From positions 1 to 64,000 of the forward strand of contig CAYYPH010000012.1 in assembly GCA_964473485.1 (NCBI GenBank): a stretch of DNA of 64,000 nucleotides, in the 5' to 3' direction. Source of the DNA: CAIVAT01 sp964473485. Its GTDB lineage: Bacteria; Bacteroidota; Bacteroidia; Bacteroidales; FEN-979. Below are positions 1 through 8,436 of this stretch, piece by piece (the stretch's first letter is position 1; each line of letters starts with the position of its first letter). Under the pieces are notes generated by a model. That model was not told the origin of the DNA. It made no database searches and worked only from the letters and a program-made list of their open reading frames with translations. The position numbers were made by a program, and so were the translations under genes.

Positions 1-2487
1 TTCATCCTGCTCCTGTTAACCACCCTTCCCGCTCACCCGCTTACCTGTTCACCCGTTCACCCACTCACCTGTTCACCCGCTCACCCACTCACCTGTTCAC
101 CTGCTCACCCGCTCACCTGTTCACCCGTTCACCCGCTCACCTGTTCACCCGTTCACCCGCTCACCGGTTCACCCGCTCACCCGCTCACCGGTTCACCCGT
201 TCACCCGTTCACCCCAACCTTCGACACCATCTCCAACTGGGACGGCATCACCCAAAGCTGGCAGGTGTACGCCGGAAGTTATGCCGTGGTTGAAAACCCC
301 CTGCCCGACACCATCAACCCGTCGGCCCATTGCATGAAGATCGTCACCTCCTCCGATCCCTACGACCTGATGATGTACACCATGGCGGAACCAGCTGATT
401 TCGACCGGTTCCCGAAGTATCGGATCAAAATCTTTGCTCCTGCAGGAAATGGAACAGTGACCTTGAAATTTCAGAACGCAGGCAACACCAAATGGGAAGA
501 AGTAGAGATGAAGCCTGTGCCGGGCCGATGGACGGACCTCGAATTCGATTTCTCGGGTTTGTCGTACAATAATCTGACCAGGATGGTGATTTTTGTTGAC
601 TTTGAAGGAACCACGGCGGGGAAATCCTGGTATGTCGACGACGTCATTAAGGAAATTCCACCTCCGCTCCAGCTTCAGTCGAACCTGCCCATCGTCGTCA
701 TCAGCACCTTTGGCGTTTCGGTGCCCGACGAGCCGAAGATCACGGGCCATATGGGCGTCATCGACAACGGACCCGGGAACCTCAACAGGCTGGACGACCC
801 GTACAACAACTTCGACGGCGTGATCGGCATCGAGACCCGGGGCAAATCGACCCAGATGTTCCCGAAAAAATCATACAATGTAGAAACCCGCGACAGCACA
901 GGCGGAAATTTCAACGTCCCGCTGTTGGAGATGCCCGCCGAGAACGACTGGATCCTCTACGCACCTTACTCCGACAAGTCGATGCTGCGAAATGCGGTCA
1001 CTTTCGACCTGGCGCGTAAAATGGGGGACTATCACTCACGCACAAGATTCTGCGAAGTGGTCCTCAACGATGATTACAAGGGGCTTTATCTGCTGATGGA
1101 AAAGATCAAGAAGGACAAGGAGCGGGTGGATATCGCCACCCTGAACCCCGATGAGATCACGGGCGACGATCTGACGGGAGGGTACATCCTCAGCGTCGAC
1201 TGGTGGGAGTCGGGCATGAAATACGGCATCGACGGATGGAAGTCTGATCCGGTTCCCTCCTATCCGAACGCGAAAGATATCACCTTCCAGTTTTACTATC
1301 CCGAACCCGGGTCGATCGTCAGCCAGCAGCGAGATTACATCAGAGGATTTGTCACCCGGGCGGAGAACACCCTTACCTCCGCAGGGTTCTCGAATCCCGA
1401 TGAAGGCTACCTGAAATACCTCGATGCAGCCTCCTTCGTTGAGTTCATGCTGGTGAGCGAACTGTCGAAAGAGGTCGACAAATACCGTTATAGCAATTAC
1501 TTTTTCAAGCAGAAAGACAGCGATGGCGGGAAACTGTTCGCGGGTCCGGTATGGGATTTCAACCTCGGCTATGGGAACGTCGATTACTGGCAGCCGGGGA
1601 TCAATCCATCCGGCTGGATTTACTCATCCATCGCGCCCTACGACTGGAGCATCATGTTCTGGTGGAAACGGCTGATGGAGGATCCGTACTTCCGCAACCT
1701 TGCAAAAACACGCTGGTCCGAACTGCGGCAAACGGTCTGGTCCGACGGCGCCATTACTTCAGTCATCGACTCCATCACCGGCCTTATCGGCGTGGCCAAA
1801 GACCGGAACTATGTAAGGTGGCCCATTCTCGGCACCTATGTCTGGCCGAATTACAATTGGTGGAATAACGACTATGACGATGAGGTGGCCTATTTCAGGA
1901 ATTTCCTCTTTCAACGGCTCCACTGGATGGACGCCAACCTACCGGGAACCGTATTGCAGACCTGGGCCTCGCTCACCCCGGGCAACAAGCAGATCCGGCT
2001 CAGGTTGTACGGTGACTACTTCTCGCGCCCGAATCTCAAGGCGGGTTATTTCCACCTGAACGACGCCCCGGCCGACCTGCGGATCATGAATGTGCAGTAT
2101 GTGAACGCTTCGGAATGCATCCTGAACCTTACCGCCGACGCTGCCGGGCATCCGGGCATCAGTGTGACCGTGGAGAAGAAAATCCTGAACACCTGGCACG
2201 ACATCACCAGCAACAAACTCTCGGCCACCGGCACAGGCGGCGGCCCTGCCGAAGCAGGCATCAGGGTGTTTGCAGGTGAGGGGCAGATCACCATCCAATG
2301 CAATCACCCGGAGATGCTCCCTAAGAAGGTGGAGATCCTCACCATCACAGGTCAGCGGGTCGGTGAACACCGGCTTGAACCGCTCACCTCGAACCACCTG
2401 CAGACCGACCTGACCCCGGGGGTCTATTTCCTTGTGTTCCACGATGAGGGCCAGGCATTTGTCCAACGGGTTCTGATCACTCCGTAG
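1..2487 (+). CDS. CotH kinase family protein with T9SS sorting domain, 5' partial
   Basis: The frame is open from base 1, so the true start lies upstream or the 5' end is disrupted. A GTG at 265 would leave no signal peptide. In order: a short hydrophobic stretch (FILLLLTTLP), the array-encoded octapeptides, a carbohydrate-binding-like beta-sandwich (about bases 218-650), and the CotH-like region with a kinase-type GPVWDFNLGYGN motif near 1543-1578. The final 80 residues (ending GVYFLVFHDEGQ...VLITP) resemble a T9SS type A sorting domain. CotH-family proteins in spore formers are atypical protein kinases; exported Bacteroidota members are of unknown substrate. The product is probably secreted and anchored at the surface. 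Because the repeat unit is 8 bp, gain or loss of a unit would shift the frame. Confidence 0.85.
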   Translation, partial: FILLLLTTLPAHPLTCSPVHPLTCSPAHPLTCSPAHPLTCSPVHPLTCSPVHPLTGSPAHPLTGSPVHPFTPTFDTISNWDGITQSWQVYAGSYAVVENPLPDTINPSAHCMKIVTSSDPYDLMMYTMAEPADFDRFPKYRIKIFAPAGNGTVTLKFQNAGNTKWEEVEMKPVPGRWTDLEFDFSGLSYNNLTRMVIFVDFEGTTAGKSWYVDDVIKEIPPPLQLQSNLPIVVISTFGVSVPDEPKITGHMGVIDNGPGNLNRLDDPYNNFDGVIGIETRGKSTQMFPKKSYNVETRDSTGGNFNVPLLEMPAENDWILYAPYSDKSMLRNAVTFDLARKMGDYHSRTRFCEVVLNDDYKGLYLLMEKIKKDKERVDIATLNPDEITGDDLTGGYILSVDWWESGMKYGIDGWKSDPVPSYPNAKDITFQFYYPEPGSIVSQQRDYIRGFVTRAENTLTSAGFSNPDEGYLKYLDAASFVEFMLVSELSKEVDKYRYSNYFFKQKDSDGGKLFAGPVWDFNLGYGNVDYWQPGINPSGWIYSSIAPYDWSIMFWWKRLMEDPYFRNLAKTRWSELRQTVWSDGAITSVIDSITGLIGVAKDRNYVRWPILGTYVWPNYNWWNNDYDDEVAYFRNFLFQRLHWMDANLPGTVLQTWASLTPGNKQIRLRLYGDYFSRPNLKAGYFHLNDAPADLRIMNVQYVNASECILNLTADAAGHPGISVTVEKKILNTWHDITSNKLSATGTGGGPAEAGIRVFAGEGQITIQCNHPEMLPKKVEILTITGQRVGEHRLEPLTSNHLQTDLTPGVYFLVFHDEGQAFVQRVLITP
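32..215. repeat. 8-bp tandem array, about 23 units of YTCACCNG
   Basis: Back-to-back octamers such as TTCACCCG, CTCACCTG and CTCACCGG run without interruption for about 23 units. A higher-order period of three units (24 bp) is visible. Bases 1-31 look like further degenerate units (for example CCTTCCCG at 24-31), so the array may continue past the window edge. No stop codon occurs in the + frame that leads into the CotH-like gene. Read in that frame, the array encodes about seven copies of an octapeptide of the form PLT(C/G)SP(V/A)H. The same unit in reverse complement occurs at 34399-34518. Confidence 0.93.
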
Positions 2488-2591
2488 GTTAACAGGATCC
2501 TGCATAACTAAATGCGACCTGACACCCTCTTTGCCTCTGCATTTTCATAGCATGATTAAATTTTTGCCTTGATATTTTCTCGTTTTTTATT

Positions 2592-2599
2592 TATTTTTG
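2592..2599 (+). promoter_or_regulatory. TAnnTTTG -7 box within an 18-bp direct repeat
   Basis: TATTTTTG matches the Bacteroidetes -7 consensus TAnnTTTG, 26 bases before the ATG of the ATPase remnant at 2625. It overlaps the second copy of a direct repeat, TTTTTGCCTTGATATTTT, present at 2561-2578 and 2594-2611. The promoter would now drive only a truncated reading frame. Confidence 0.4.
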
Positions 2600-2624
2600 C
2601 CTTGATATTTTTATTTCCACCGAC

Positions 2625-2749
2625 ATGAAACGCTTCATAGATCAGGAATTGATTCATTGGAAGGAATAAGGGTTTCGCAGGAAAATTTCGGACGGTACAA
2701 CAATATCCGGGTCCTTCCGCTGTATGCCGTGAGAGAGATCTTCACCTGA
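2625..2749 (+). pseudogene. Remnant of a DUF4143-type AAA+ ATPase
   Basis: The ATG at 2625 opens a 14-codon frame, MKRFIDQELIHWKE, then TAA. This is how DUF4143-type ATP-binding proteins typically begin. After about 20 bases a second frame reads ENFGRYNNIRVLPLYAVREI and ends with TGA at 2747-2749. That resembles the usual C-terminus of the same family (a LPLYA motif close to the end). Between them some 350 codons of the expected protein, including the Walker motifs, are missing. I infer a large internal deletion. The tail overlaps the convergent gene by 8 bases. The family assignment rests on two short segments recalled from family knowledge. Confidence 0.55.
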
Positions 2750-4361
2750 TCTCCTCGATCCTGCCGATGATCTTCGAAAGCGCTTCGCTGAGGCTCGCTT
2801 CGGGGGCGATCACGTTGAACCCCTCCCAGAAGGCATCGTCTCGCGTGTAGGGTTGATCGGCGAAGATCACCTGGGGCTTCAGCGTCTCCTGTCGCGGGAA
2901 CTTCGTGACATGCAGGGTGTCGATGGCACAGGTGGTCAGTTCCAGGAAGGTCGAAAAACGGTCGTACCCGATCCGGTGGCGCAGCCTGGTCTTCAGGTCG
3001 ATGTCGCACCTCACATGGTTCAGGTAGTAGCGACCGCCCGCATTCAGGTAGCTGACCCGGTAGCTGATCTTTTCAAGCTTCACCTTCAGCTTCAGGCTTT
3101 TTCGCAGCACCAGGTTCTCTGCTGCCAGGTCAAGATATTCGGAGTTGATCCCGAATTCCGCCCCCAGGATCGCAAACCCTTCCTTCTCCACGTAAAGGGT
3201 TCCTGTGTACAACGCCTTGCTGAGCAACGGCCGCTGAACGAAACTGATGGCGTAGGCATCCTTTTCATTATAGGAGACCAGGCCAGCATAGCGGTAAACG
3301 TACTCGACCGGTGGAGAAAGGTCGAGGAACCCCGGCACGCTCTTCACGATGTCGAGTTCCAGCGCCGACTGCACCCCCGCCTTCAGCTTCAGGAAAACCG
3401 TATCGGTGATAGCAGTGTTCTGAACCTTTCGCGATTTGAGCAGTTTCACCTGGTCGCCGTATTCGCCATGATCGTACGGTGACTTGTAGATCCTGAACAC
3501 CGCTTCCGAATAGCTGATCACCTGGTCGTTCTTCTCGACGCCTTCGCGGTAAAACGAGGTCAGGTAGACCGGCTCCGTTGCGTTGTTTACCTTTCGGCGG
3601 TCCATGGCCTTGGCGATGATGGCGACGGGGTCGATGTAACGGATGATCACCTCCTGGATGGAGATCACCCTGCGCTCCAGATAGAGGTTGGCCTGCTGTG
3701 CTTCCAGCAACGGGATGGGAACATGCCGGCTGAGGTAACCCAGGTGCGATACGACCAGCGACAGCCCGCCGAGGTTCCTTGGAATCTTCAGCACGAAGAA
3801 GCCCTCGAGATTTGTGACCGTACCGGTGTTCCCTTCGGGGATGCCGACCGTGGCGTATGGGATGGCCGCCCCGCTGCTTCGGTCGTAAACATGACCCCGC
3901 AAAACGATGAGCGTGGAAGTATCTGCCGTTTGCGGCGCCGCAGCCTCACCGGTGGCATGGGCTGACCCTGCTTTCCGTTTATGGATCAGCACATGTTTCC
4001 CCAGTTCCCGGTAGTCCAGCGAGGGATCATCGAGCAGGTTGTCGAGCACAACGCGCAACGGCTGGCCATCGGCCTGCACCTTCACCTTCCGCGCATTGCT
4101 GACCGTTTCACTATCGTAGATGAAGAAACAGCCGGTCTTTTGCGCGATCAGGTTCAGGGCTTCGTAGAGGGTGGTCTTTTGCCTGGGGATGCTGACAGGC
4201 TGGTCTAAAAATGATTCCTGGGCGGCCACCGGCAGTTGCAGGAACAGCAAAAAGCCTGCATGGATCATACAGGCTTTGACCAGGAAAAACCGGCGATTCT
4301 TCCCGTGCAGGTTACCTTGGTTCCGGGTCCTCCCCATTTTCAGAAAACACCACCGATCCAT
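2742..4361 (-). CDS. STN plus carboxypeptidase-regulatory-like outer membrane protein
   Basis: A 539-residue protein. The first ATG overlaps the preceding fecR-like gene by 50 bases; ATGs at 4337 or 4268 are alternatives, the last placing the start just before the hydrophobic signal MIHAGFLLFLQLPVAAQ. After the signal comes an STN (secretin/TonB N-terminal) domain (about 50-130) with the family pattern YEALNLIAQKTGCFFIYD. Then a CarboxypepD_reg-like beta-sandwich (about 155-235, IPYATVGIPEGNTGTVTNLEGFF) and a long C-terminal domain of unknown function. There is no TonB-dependent barrel. It lies last in a sigma-FecR cluster, suggesting an envelope component whose expression or signal is tied to the ECF sigma factor. 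It is paralogous in layout and tail to the gene at 6005-7279. Confidence 0.8.
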   Translation of the reverse strand: MDRWCFLKMGRTRNQGNLHGKNRRFFLVKACMIHAGFLLFLQLPVAAQESFLDQPVSIPRQKTTLYEALNLIAQKTGCFFIYDSETVSNARKVKVQADGQPLRVVLDNLLDDPSLDYRELGKHVLIHKRKAGSAHATGEAAAPQTADTSTLIVLRGHVYDRSSGAAIPYATVGIPEGNTGTVTNLEGFFVLKIPRNLGGLSLVVSHLGYLSRHVPIPLLEAQQANLYLERRVISIQEVIIRYIDPVAIIAKAMDRRKVNNATEPVYLTSFYREGVEKNDQVISYSEAVFRIYKSPYDHGEYGDQVKLLKSRKVQNTAITDTVFLKLKAGVQSALELDIVKSVPGFLDLSPPVEYVYRYAGLVSYNEKDAYAISFVQRPLLSKALYTGTLYVEKEGFAILGAEFGINSEYLDLAAENLVLRKSLKLKVKLEKISYRVSYLNAGGRYYLNHVRCDIDLKTRLRHRIGYDRFSTFLELTTCAIDTLHVTKFPRQETLKPQVIFADQPYTRDDAFWEGFNVIAPEASLSEALSKIIGRIEEIR

Positions 4362-5331
4362 CGATCCATTGACTTTTCAGGTTCAGGGTCAAACAGATGA
4401 GTTCGGTCATTAATTCAGGCGATTCGTCCCTGAAGGTGACGGTCAATCGCCTGGCACCGGTCTCATTGTCGGCCACCGCAAAGTTAGTGTTGAAATTCCG
4501 ATTAAGCACCAACAGAATGTTTGCGAGGGTTTCATCTTTAAAGTGCATTTGCCGGCGGTACCAGTCGGCGCCATCATAAGCGGAGCGCTGCGATTTAACC
4601 AGGTTGTTGCTGGTGGCTGATACCTTTTCGCCGGCAACGACCAGTTCATTCACCGACGGATTATTTTTTAAGGTGACGCTAACCTTTCCCCGTTCTACGG
4701 TGAGTTCAAAACCGTTTTCATCATGGGTTCTGACCTGGAAGGCGGTTCCCAGTACCCGGATTGTAGCCGTCTCCGTCGTGATGATGAATGGCTTGCCGGG
4801 ATCGGGCGTGATATCGAAAAAGGCCTTCCCCTTCAGTTCCACCGTGCGGGATCCCGGTTCAAAATGCTCCGGGAAAGAAAATTGTGAATGTTGCGCGAGA
4901 TAAACCACCGAACCGTCTTCAAGGGTTTTTATCAGGGTGCCGGGTTCCTCCGCGGTATTGAGGACCACCATCGCGGGTTCCGGTGTTCGGATGACCTGTA
5001 AATAGAGGACAATGGCAAGGGCCGCCAGCGCCACGACGGCAGCGGCAATTTTCAACCAACCGGGGAAGAACCCCTGATGTGCAGCTCCCTGCACGGGCAG
5101 CAACTGTTCGGCTTGCAGGCGGTCATGCAGCTTTCTCCAGGCCAGCTTCGCATCCGGTTTCCGTTCATCACGCAGCTCTTCCAGCCCCCTCCAGCGGTTT
5201 CCCAGGGCTCCCAGCCCGGCCGGATCCTCGCTTTGCAGGTGTATCTCGCGCTTGAAGGAGGCCGATTCTGCCTCATCCATCTCCCCGCCGAGGTACCTGG
5301 CCATCTTTTCGTTATACTCCTTTTCGTTCAT
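4312..5331 (-). CDS. FecR-family anti-sigma factor
   Basis: A 339-residue single-pass membrane protein. A cytoplasmic N-terminal region of about 90 residues with an anti-sigma start (MNEKEYNEKMARYLGGEMDE) should bind the neighbouring sigma factor. A membrane helix follows (IAAAVVALAALAIVLYLQVI). The periplasmic part contains the FecR domain (GSVVYLAQHSQFSFPEHF..., near 135-235) and a C-terminal DUF4974-like, STN-related domain. The gene starts 29 bases after the sigma gene and overlaps the following STN gene, so translation is probably coupled. In this family the periplasmic domain receives a signal from an outer membrane partner and releases the sigma factor. Confidence 0.92.
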   Translation of the reverse strand: MNEKEYNEKMARYLGGEMDEAESASFKREIHLQSEDPAGLGALGNRWRGLEELRDERKPDAKLAWRKLHDRLQAEQLLPVQGAAHQGFFPGWLKIAAAVVALAALAIVLYLQVIRTPEPAMVVLNTAEEPGTLIKTLEDGSVVYLAQHSQFSFPEHFEPGSRTVELKGKAFFDITPDPGKPFIITTETATIRVLGTAFQVRTHDENGFELTVERGKVSVTLKNNPSVNELVVAGEKVSATSNNLVKSQRSAYDGADWYRRQMHFKDETLANILLVLNRNFNTNFAVADNETGARRLTVTFRDESPELMTELICLTLNLKSQWIDGSVVFSENGEDPEPR

Positions 5332-5360
5332 TTCCTTTCGTTTTATTGTAACTAAGCCTG

Positions 5361-5957
5361 CTACCCCGCGATATTCCCGGTCCTTTTCACCTCATCCGGA
5401 TTTATCTCCTTACCTGTGTATTCCTTCAGGGTGATCCGGAACATTTTCAACGCTTTGCCCATGTCTGCCTCCACGGTCTTCACCGAAACCGAAAGCGCTT
5501 CCGCGATCTCCCGGTACTTCTTTCCGTCGAAACGGTTCATCCTGAAGATACGCGCGCACCGGTCGGGCAGCCGCTGAAGGGTCTCCGTGACCATTTTTCC
5601 CAGGTCATTCCACTCGGCTTCATCCTGCCAGGTCGCCGGTTCGCGGATGGCCGAGCCGCCGGTAAACCGTTCGGCATAGGTGCGCTTTACGGCCTGGTGT
5701 TCGAGGTACCGCAGGGCGTTGTTCCTGATCGACTGGTAGAGGTAGGCATTCAGGGAGATCCTGATGTCAAGGGTCTCCCTGTTTTTCCACAACTGGTAAA
5801 AAAACTCCTGGACCAGGTCTTCCGAGGCATCCATGTCTTTCATTATCTGGTTTGCGTACCGGCACAGCGGTTCATAATAATGCACGAAGAGCTTTTCAAA
5901 TTCCCTGATGTCGCCATCCTTGATCTTTCTCCGGATAAACAGGTCACTCAGGTTCAT
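5361..5957 (-). CDS. ECF RNA polymerase sigma factor
   Basis: A 198-residue sigma-70 family protein with region 2 (FEKLFVHYYEPLCRYANQIM...DLVQEFFYQLW) and region 4 (LQRLPDRCARIFRMNRFDG...ALSVSVKTVEADMGKALK), typical of Bacteroidota FecI-like sigma factors. It heads the sigma / FecR / STN series, all leftward and tightly spaced, with 47 bases to the upstream carboxypeptidase-like gene. Its regulon cannot be read from this window, but the adjacent outer membrane genes are obvious candidates. Confidence 0.93.
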   Translation of the reverse strand: MNLSDLFIRRKIKDGDIREFEKLFVHYYEPLCRYANQIMKDMDASEDLVQEFFYQLWKNRETLDIRISLNAYLYQSIRNNALRYLEHQAVKRTYAERFTGGSAIREPATWQDEAEWNDLGKMVTETLQRLPDRCARIFRMNRFDGKKYREIAEALSVSVKTVEADMGKALKMFRITLKEYTGKEINPDEVKRTGNIAG

Positions 5958-6004
5958 GTCGTCGGATTTGACAATGGATATAAGTGAGAACCGTTGATTT
6001 CGGG

Positions 6005-7279
6005 CTATTTGCCCATGCTTTTTGAAAGTTTCCGGATGGCATTTTCGATGGAACTCTCCGGTTCGATGATGTTGTTATCGCCCCAGAAATCGGGATCGGA
6101 AAAAGCCTGGACCTTCTCCTCAAACACCATGTTTTGCCTGAAAACCTCCTGACCTGCAAATTTAACGATATTATCCTCTTTCCGGTCGGTTATGGCCAGT
6201 TCCGACATTACCGTATAATTGTTTTTAAACCACCTTCTTTTCCAGTCGCACTTAAACTTCAGGTCGACACGCACATACGAGAGGTAATATTTGCTCTCCT
6301 GTTTTTTATAGGTTACAAGGTAGCTCGTCGAGGTTGGCGTGAAGACAAGTCCCATCGGTTTTTTCCTGACGAACAGGCTGGCAGCCTTGTCTTCATCCGA
6401 CAGGTCGAGGTTGAATTCGGCCCTTGTGATGGCCATCTCATCCTGCGAGATATAGAGCTTACCGTTGAACAGCGGGGAGGATTTCACCACGTTCGGGGTA
6501 AAGCTCACCACCCAGTTAAGCTGGTTGTCGATCGTCACCACCGATGCAAACTCAAACTTGTAGTTGTCGAGGCTGTCTAACGCGATGCTCAGGTCGGTGT
6601 TTTTCACGATATCGATCAGCAGGGCGACATGCGGTCCGCCGATCAGCTGGACCATCAGCGTATCGGCCTTTTTAACGCTGCTGCTCTTCCTCCCCTTGAA
6701 GATCTTCACCTGGTCGTCCTGCCAGCTGATGTAGGAGGCTTTGCGGATATCGACCACCGCTTCGGAGATGGAGAGGTAGTCGCGCCGCTGCCGGATCGAT
6801 TCGCGGTAAAATCCGGTCATCATGTTGGGCGCTTCGGCGTAATTTTTCCTGATCCGGTGCATCGCCATCTCGACCAGGTTGCGCGCATCGGCTGGTACGA
6901 CGGCCAGTTCCTTTAACTGGATGGATTGAAGGTCCATCAGGAAGGTCTTCTCCTTGCCGTTGGCTTCGCTCATTTTAAACTGCCTGGTGGCATAGCTGAG
7001 GTGGGATACTTCGAAAAACTCCGCATTCAGCGCACGGTTGATCTTGAGGGTGAACTCCCCGTCGGAATTCGAAACGGTGCCGATGTTGGTATTGGGAACC
7101 TTGATGGTGGCATGGGAGATCTTTTCCCCCGTTTTGGCATCTTTCAGTACACCGTTGATGGTGACGAAACCGGTTTGTGCCGTAAGGGAAAGGCCGGCAC
7201 TGATGAGGACCAGCAGAAAAGCGGCCCGCATCATACGTTTAACAACAGATTTCATGGTAAAAGGGTTTTTAGGGTTCAT
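6005..7279 (-). CDS. Carboxypeptidase-regulatory-like envelope protein, paralogue of 2742-4361
   Basis: A 424-residue exported protein. An ATG at 7255 would give a cleaner signal peptide (MKSVVKRMMRAAFLLVLISAG... ending LTAQ). The mature N-terminus is a CarboxypepD_reg-like domain (GVLKDAKTGEKISHATIKVP...IGTVSNSDGEFTLKI). The rest is the same unnamed domain as in 2742-4361. Shared landmarks include TGFYRESI/TSFYREGV, DDQVKIFKGRK/GDQVKLLKSRK and a terminal FWGDNNIIEPESSIENAI / FWEGFNVIAPEASLSEAL. It lacks the STN domain. It lies 47 bases upstream of the sigma gene, so it may be the first gene of the same transcript. Function is unknown beyond the envelope location. Confidence 0.75.
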   Translation of the reverse strand: MNPKNPFTMKSVVKRMMRAAFLLVLISAGLSLTAQTGFVTINGVLKDAKTGEKISHATIKVPNTNIGTVSNSDGEFTLKINRALNAEFFEVSHLSYATRQFKMSEANGKEKTFLMDLQSIQLKELAVVPADARNLVEMAMHRIRKNYAEAPNMMTGFYRESIRQRRDYLSISEAVVDIRKASYISWQDDQVKIFKGRKSSSVKKADTLMVQLIGGPHVALLIDIVKNTDLSIALDSLDNYKFEFASVVTIDNQLNWVVSFTPNVVKSSPLFNGKLYISQDEMAITRAEFNLDLSDEDKAASLFVRKKPMGLVFTPTSTSYLVTYKKQESKYYLSYVRVDLKFKCDWKRRWFKNNYTVMSELAITDRKEDNIVKFAGQEVFRQNMVFEEKVQAFSDPDFWGDNNIIEPESSIENAIRKLSKSMGK

Positions 7280-7403
7280 TTCCGAACTGCATTTATTCTT
7301 TAGAGACCCGAAGGTGAAAATACCCTATGGAAATCCTACTTTTTTTTGATGGGACGGCGCATCAACAGGATAAGCTTTGGTTTACAGATCAAAACAGTTC
7401 AAC

Positions 7404-7607
7404 ATGAAAGTCCTGATCATCATCAACGATGCTCCTTACGGCAGCGGGAATGCTTACAACGCCCTGAGGCTGGCCCTTCAGACCGGGAAATACCATGAAG
7501 TAGCTCTCGCAACCGATCATGGAGAGCGACCGGGTTTTGACATTCTTAGATCAGCCGTAAACGGTGCGTTGCCTGGTTACGGTTATTTCACACTAACGGC
7601 GTTTTAG
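7404..7607 (+). pseudogene. DsrE-like protein remnant
   Basis: The ATG at 7404 begins MKVLIIINDAPYGSGNAYNA, the characteristic start of small cytosolic DsrE/DsrF-type sulfur-relay proteins (usually about 115 residues). Similarity ends after about 28 residues. The remaining 40 residues do not follow the family and lack the expected C-terminal Cys region. The likely explanation is an internal deletion or frame change. It stands alone between two leftward genes. Confidence 0.5.
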
Positions 7608-7619
7608 CCTCAGCAGCCG

Positions 7620-8399
7620 TTAAAGCACCGGCGGCCCCGGCACCCTCACCATCCTGAAGGTGGTGACCAATCCGTCAGGCCGGAGGCCCGACCACTTCAT
7701 CGTGTCACCCCGGATGCTGATGTTCCAGCATTCGTAGGCCTTCCCGGTTCCGCCCGACAACAGATCGTTGGTATAGTTGGTTGCCAAAAGGCTGCCATAC
7801 AGAAAGTATCTGCCTTCGTTATCGGGTTTATTGACCCATTGGCCAAGGGAGTCCTGGTAGTAGTAATTAAACCGGCCATCCTCAAAATAATTCCAGTAAT
7901 GGTAACTTGAATCGGAGCCGGCTGTGGTTGACCTCCCGTACCAGGTGCCTGTGAATCTGCCGGAGAGATCCGAAGTCTCCTTCCTGTTGGTGTAGATCTT
8001 CGGGTCGGGGTATTCTATATTGTCAATCAGGAACCGGTCGACTGAATAGACCAGGCTGCTCCCATCCACCGATTGTATAAGGAATTCCATATGAAAAACA
8101 TGGCCGAGTTTGTTCGTCCCGTCGATGGTGATCCTGTTCCCGTTGACGCTGTAAGGGTATGGATCGTTCTGGATCCAGGTGCGGTTGTTATCATCCAGCA
8201 CATAGCCCATGGCATAGGGTTGTGTGTTATCGGCCCTGAATTCGAAGGCAAAGGAGTTATCGGTAAGCACCGGCACGCCATCAATGTGTGTGTTGGTCCA
8301 GGTGCCGAGGATCAGGGCGCTGTAATCGGTCTTCTGTTCCTTTTTACAGCCCAGAAGCATCACGGAGAACAAGGCTCCGGTAAAAAGCAGTTTTTTCAA
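7620..8399 (-). CDS. Lipocalin-like lipoprotein
   Basis: Start chosen at TTG (8397-8399), because it directly opens a lipoprotein signal, MKKLLFTGALFSVMLLGCKK, with the lipobox Cys at residue 18. The upstream in-frame extension overlaps nrfA and has no signal features. The 259-residue product has two beta-rich halves that each start with a GTW motif (LGTWTNTHIDG and FTGTWYGRS), suggesting two lipocalin-like modules. It should be attached to a periplasmic or outer membrane leaflet. It follows nrfA by 37 bases, so co-transcription is possible, but no functional link is evident. Ligand unknown. Confidence 0.7.
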   Translation of the reverse strand: MKKLLFTGALFSVMLLGCKKEQKTDYSALILGTWTNTHIDGVPVLTDNSFAFEFRADNTQPYAMGYVLDDNNRTWIQNDPYPYSVNGNRITIDGTNKLGHVFHMEFLIQSVDGSSLVYSVDRFLIDNIEYPDPKIYTNRKETSDLSGRFTGTWYGRSTTAGSDSSYHYWNYFEDGRFNYYYQDSLGQWVNKPDNEGRYFLYGSLLATNYTNDLLSGGTGKAYECWNISIRGDTMKWSGLRPDGLVTTFRMVRVPGPPVL

Positions 8400-8436
8400 A
8401 ATACAAATGATTTTCGGTAACTGGCGGCTGAAGTTA

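Noticed and set aside
32..215. The octamer array as a CRISPR array
   Set aside because: Units are 8 bp without unique spacers and no cas gene is near.
193..750. Leftward frame of 185 codons opposite the CotH-like gene
   Set aside because: It lies entirely antisense to a gene with clear family motifs and has no domain or start signal of its own.
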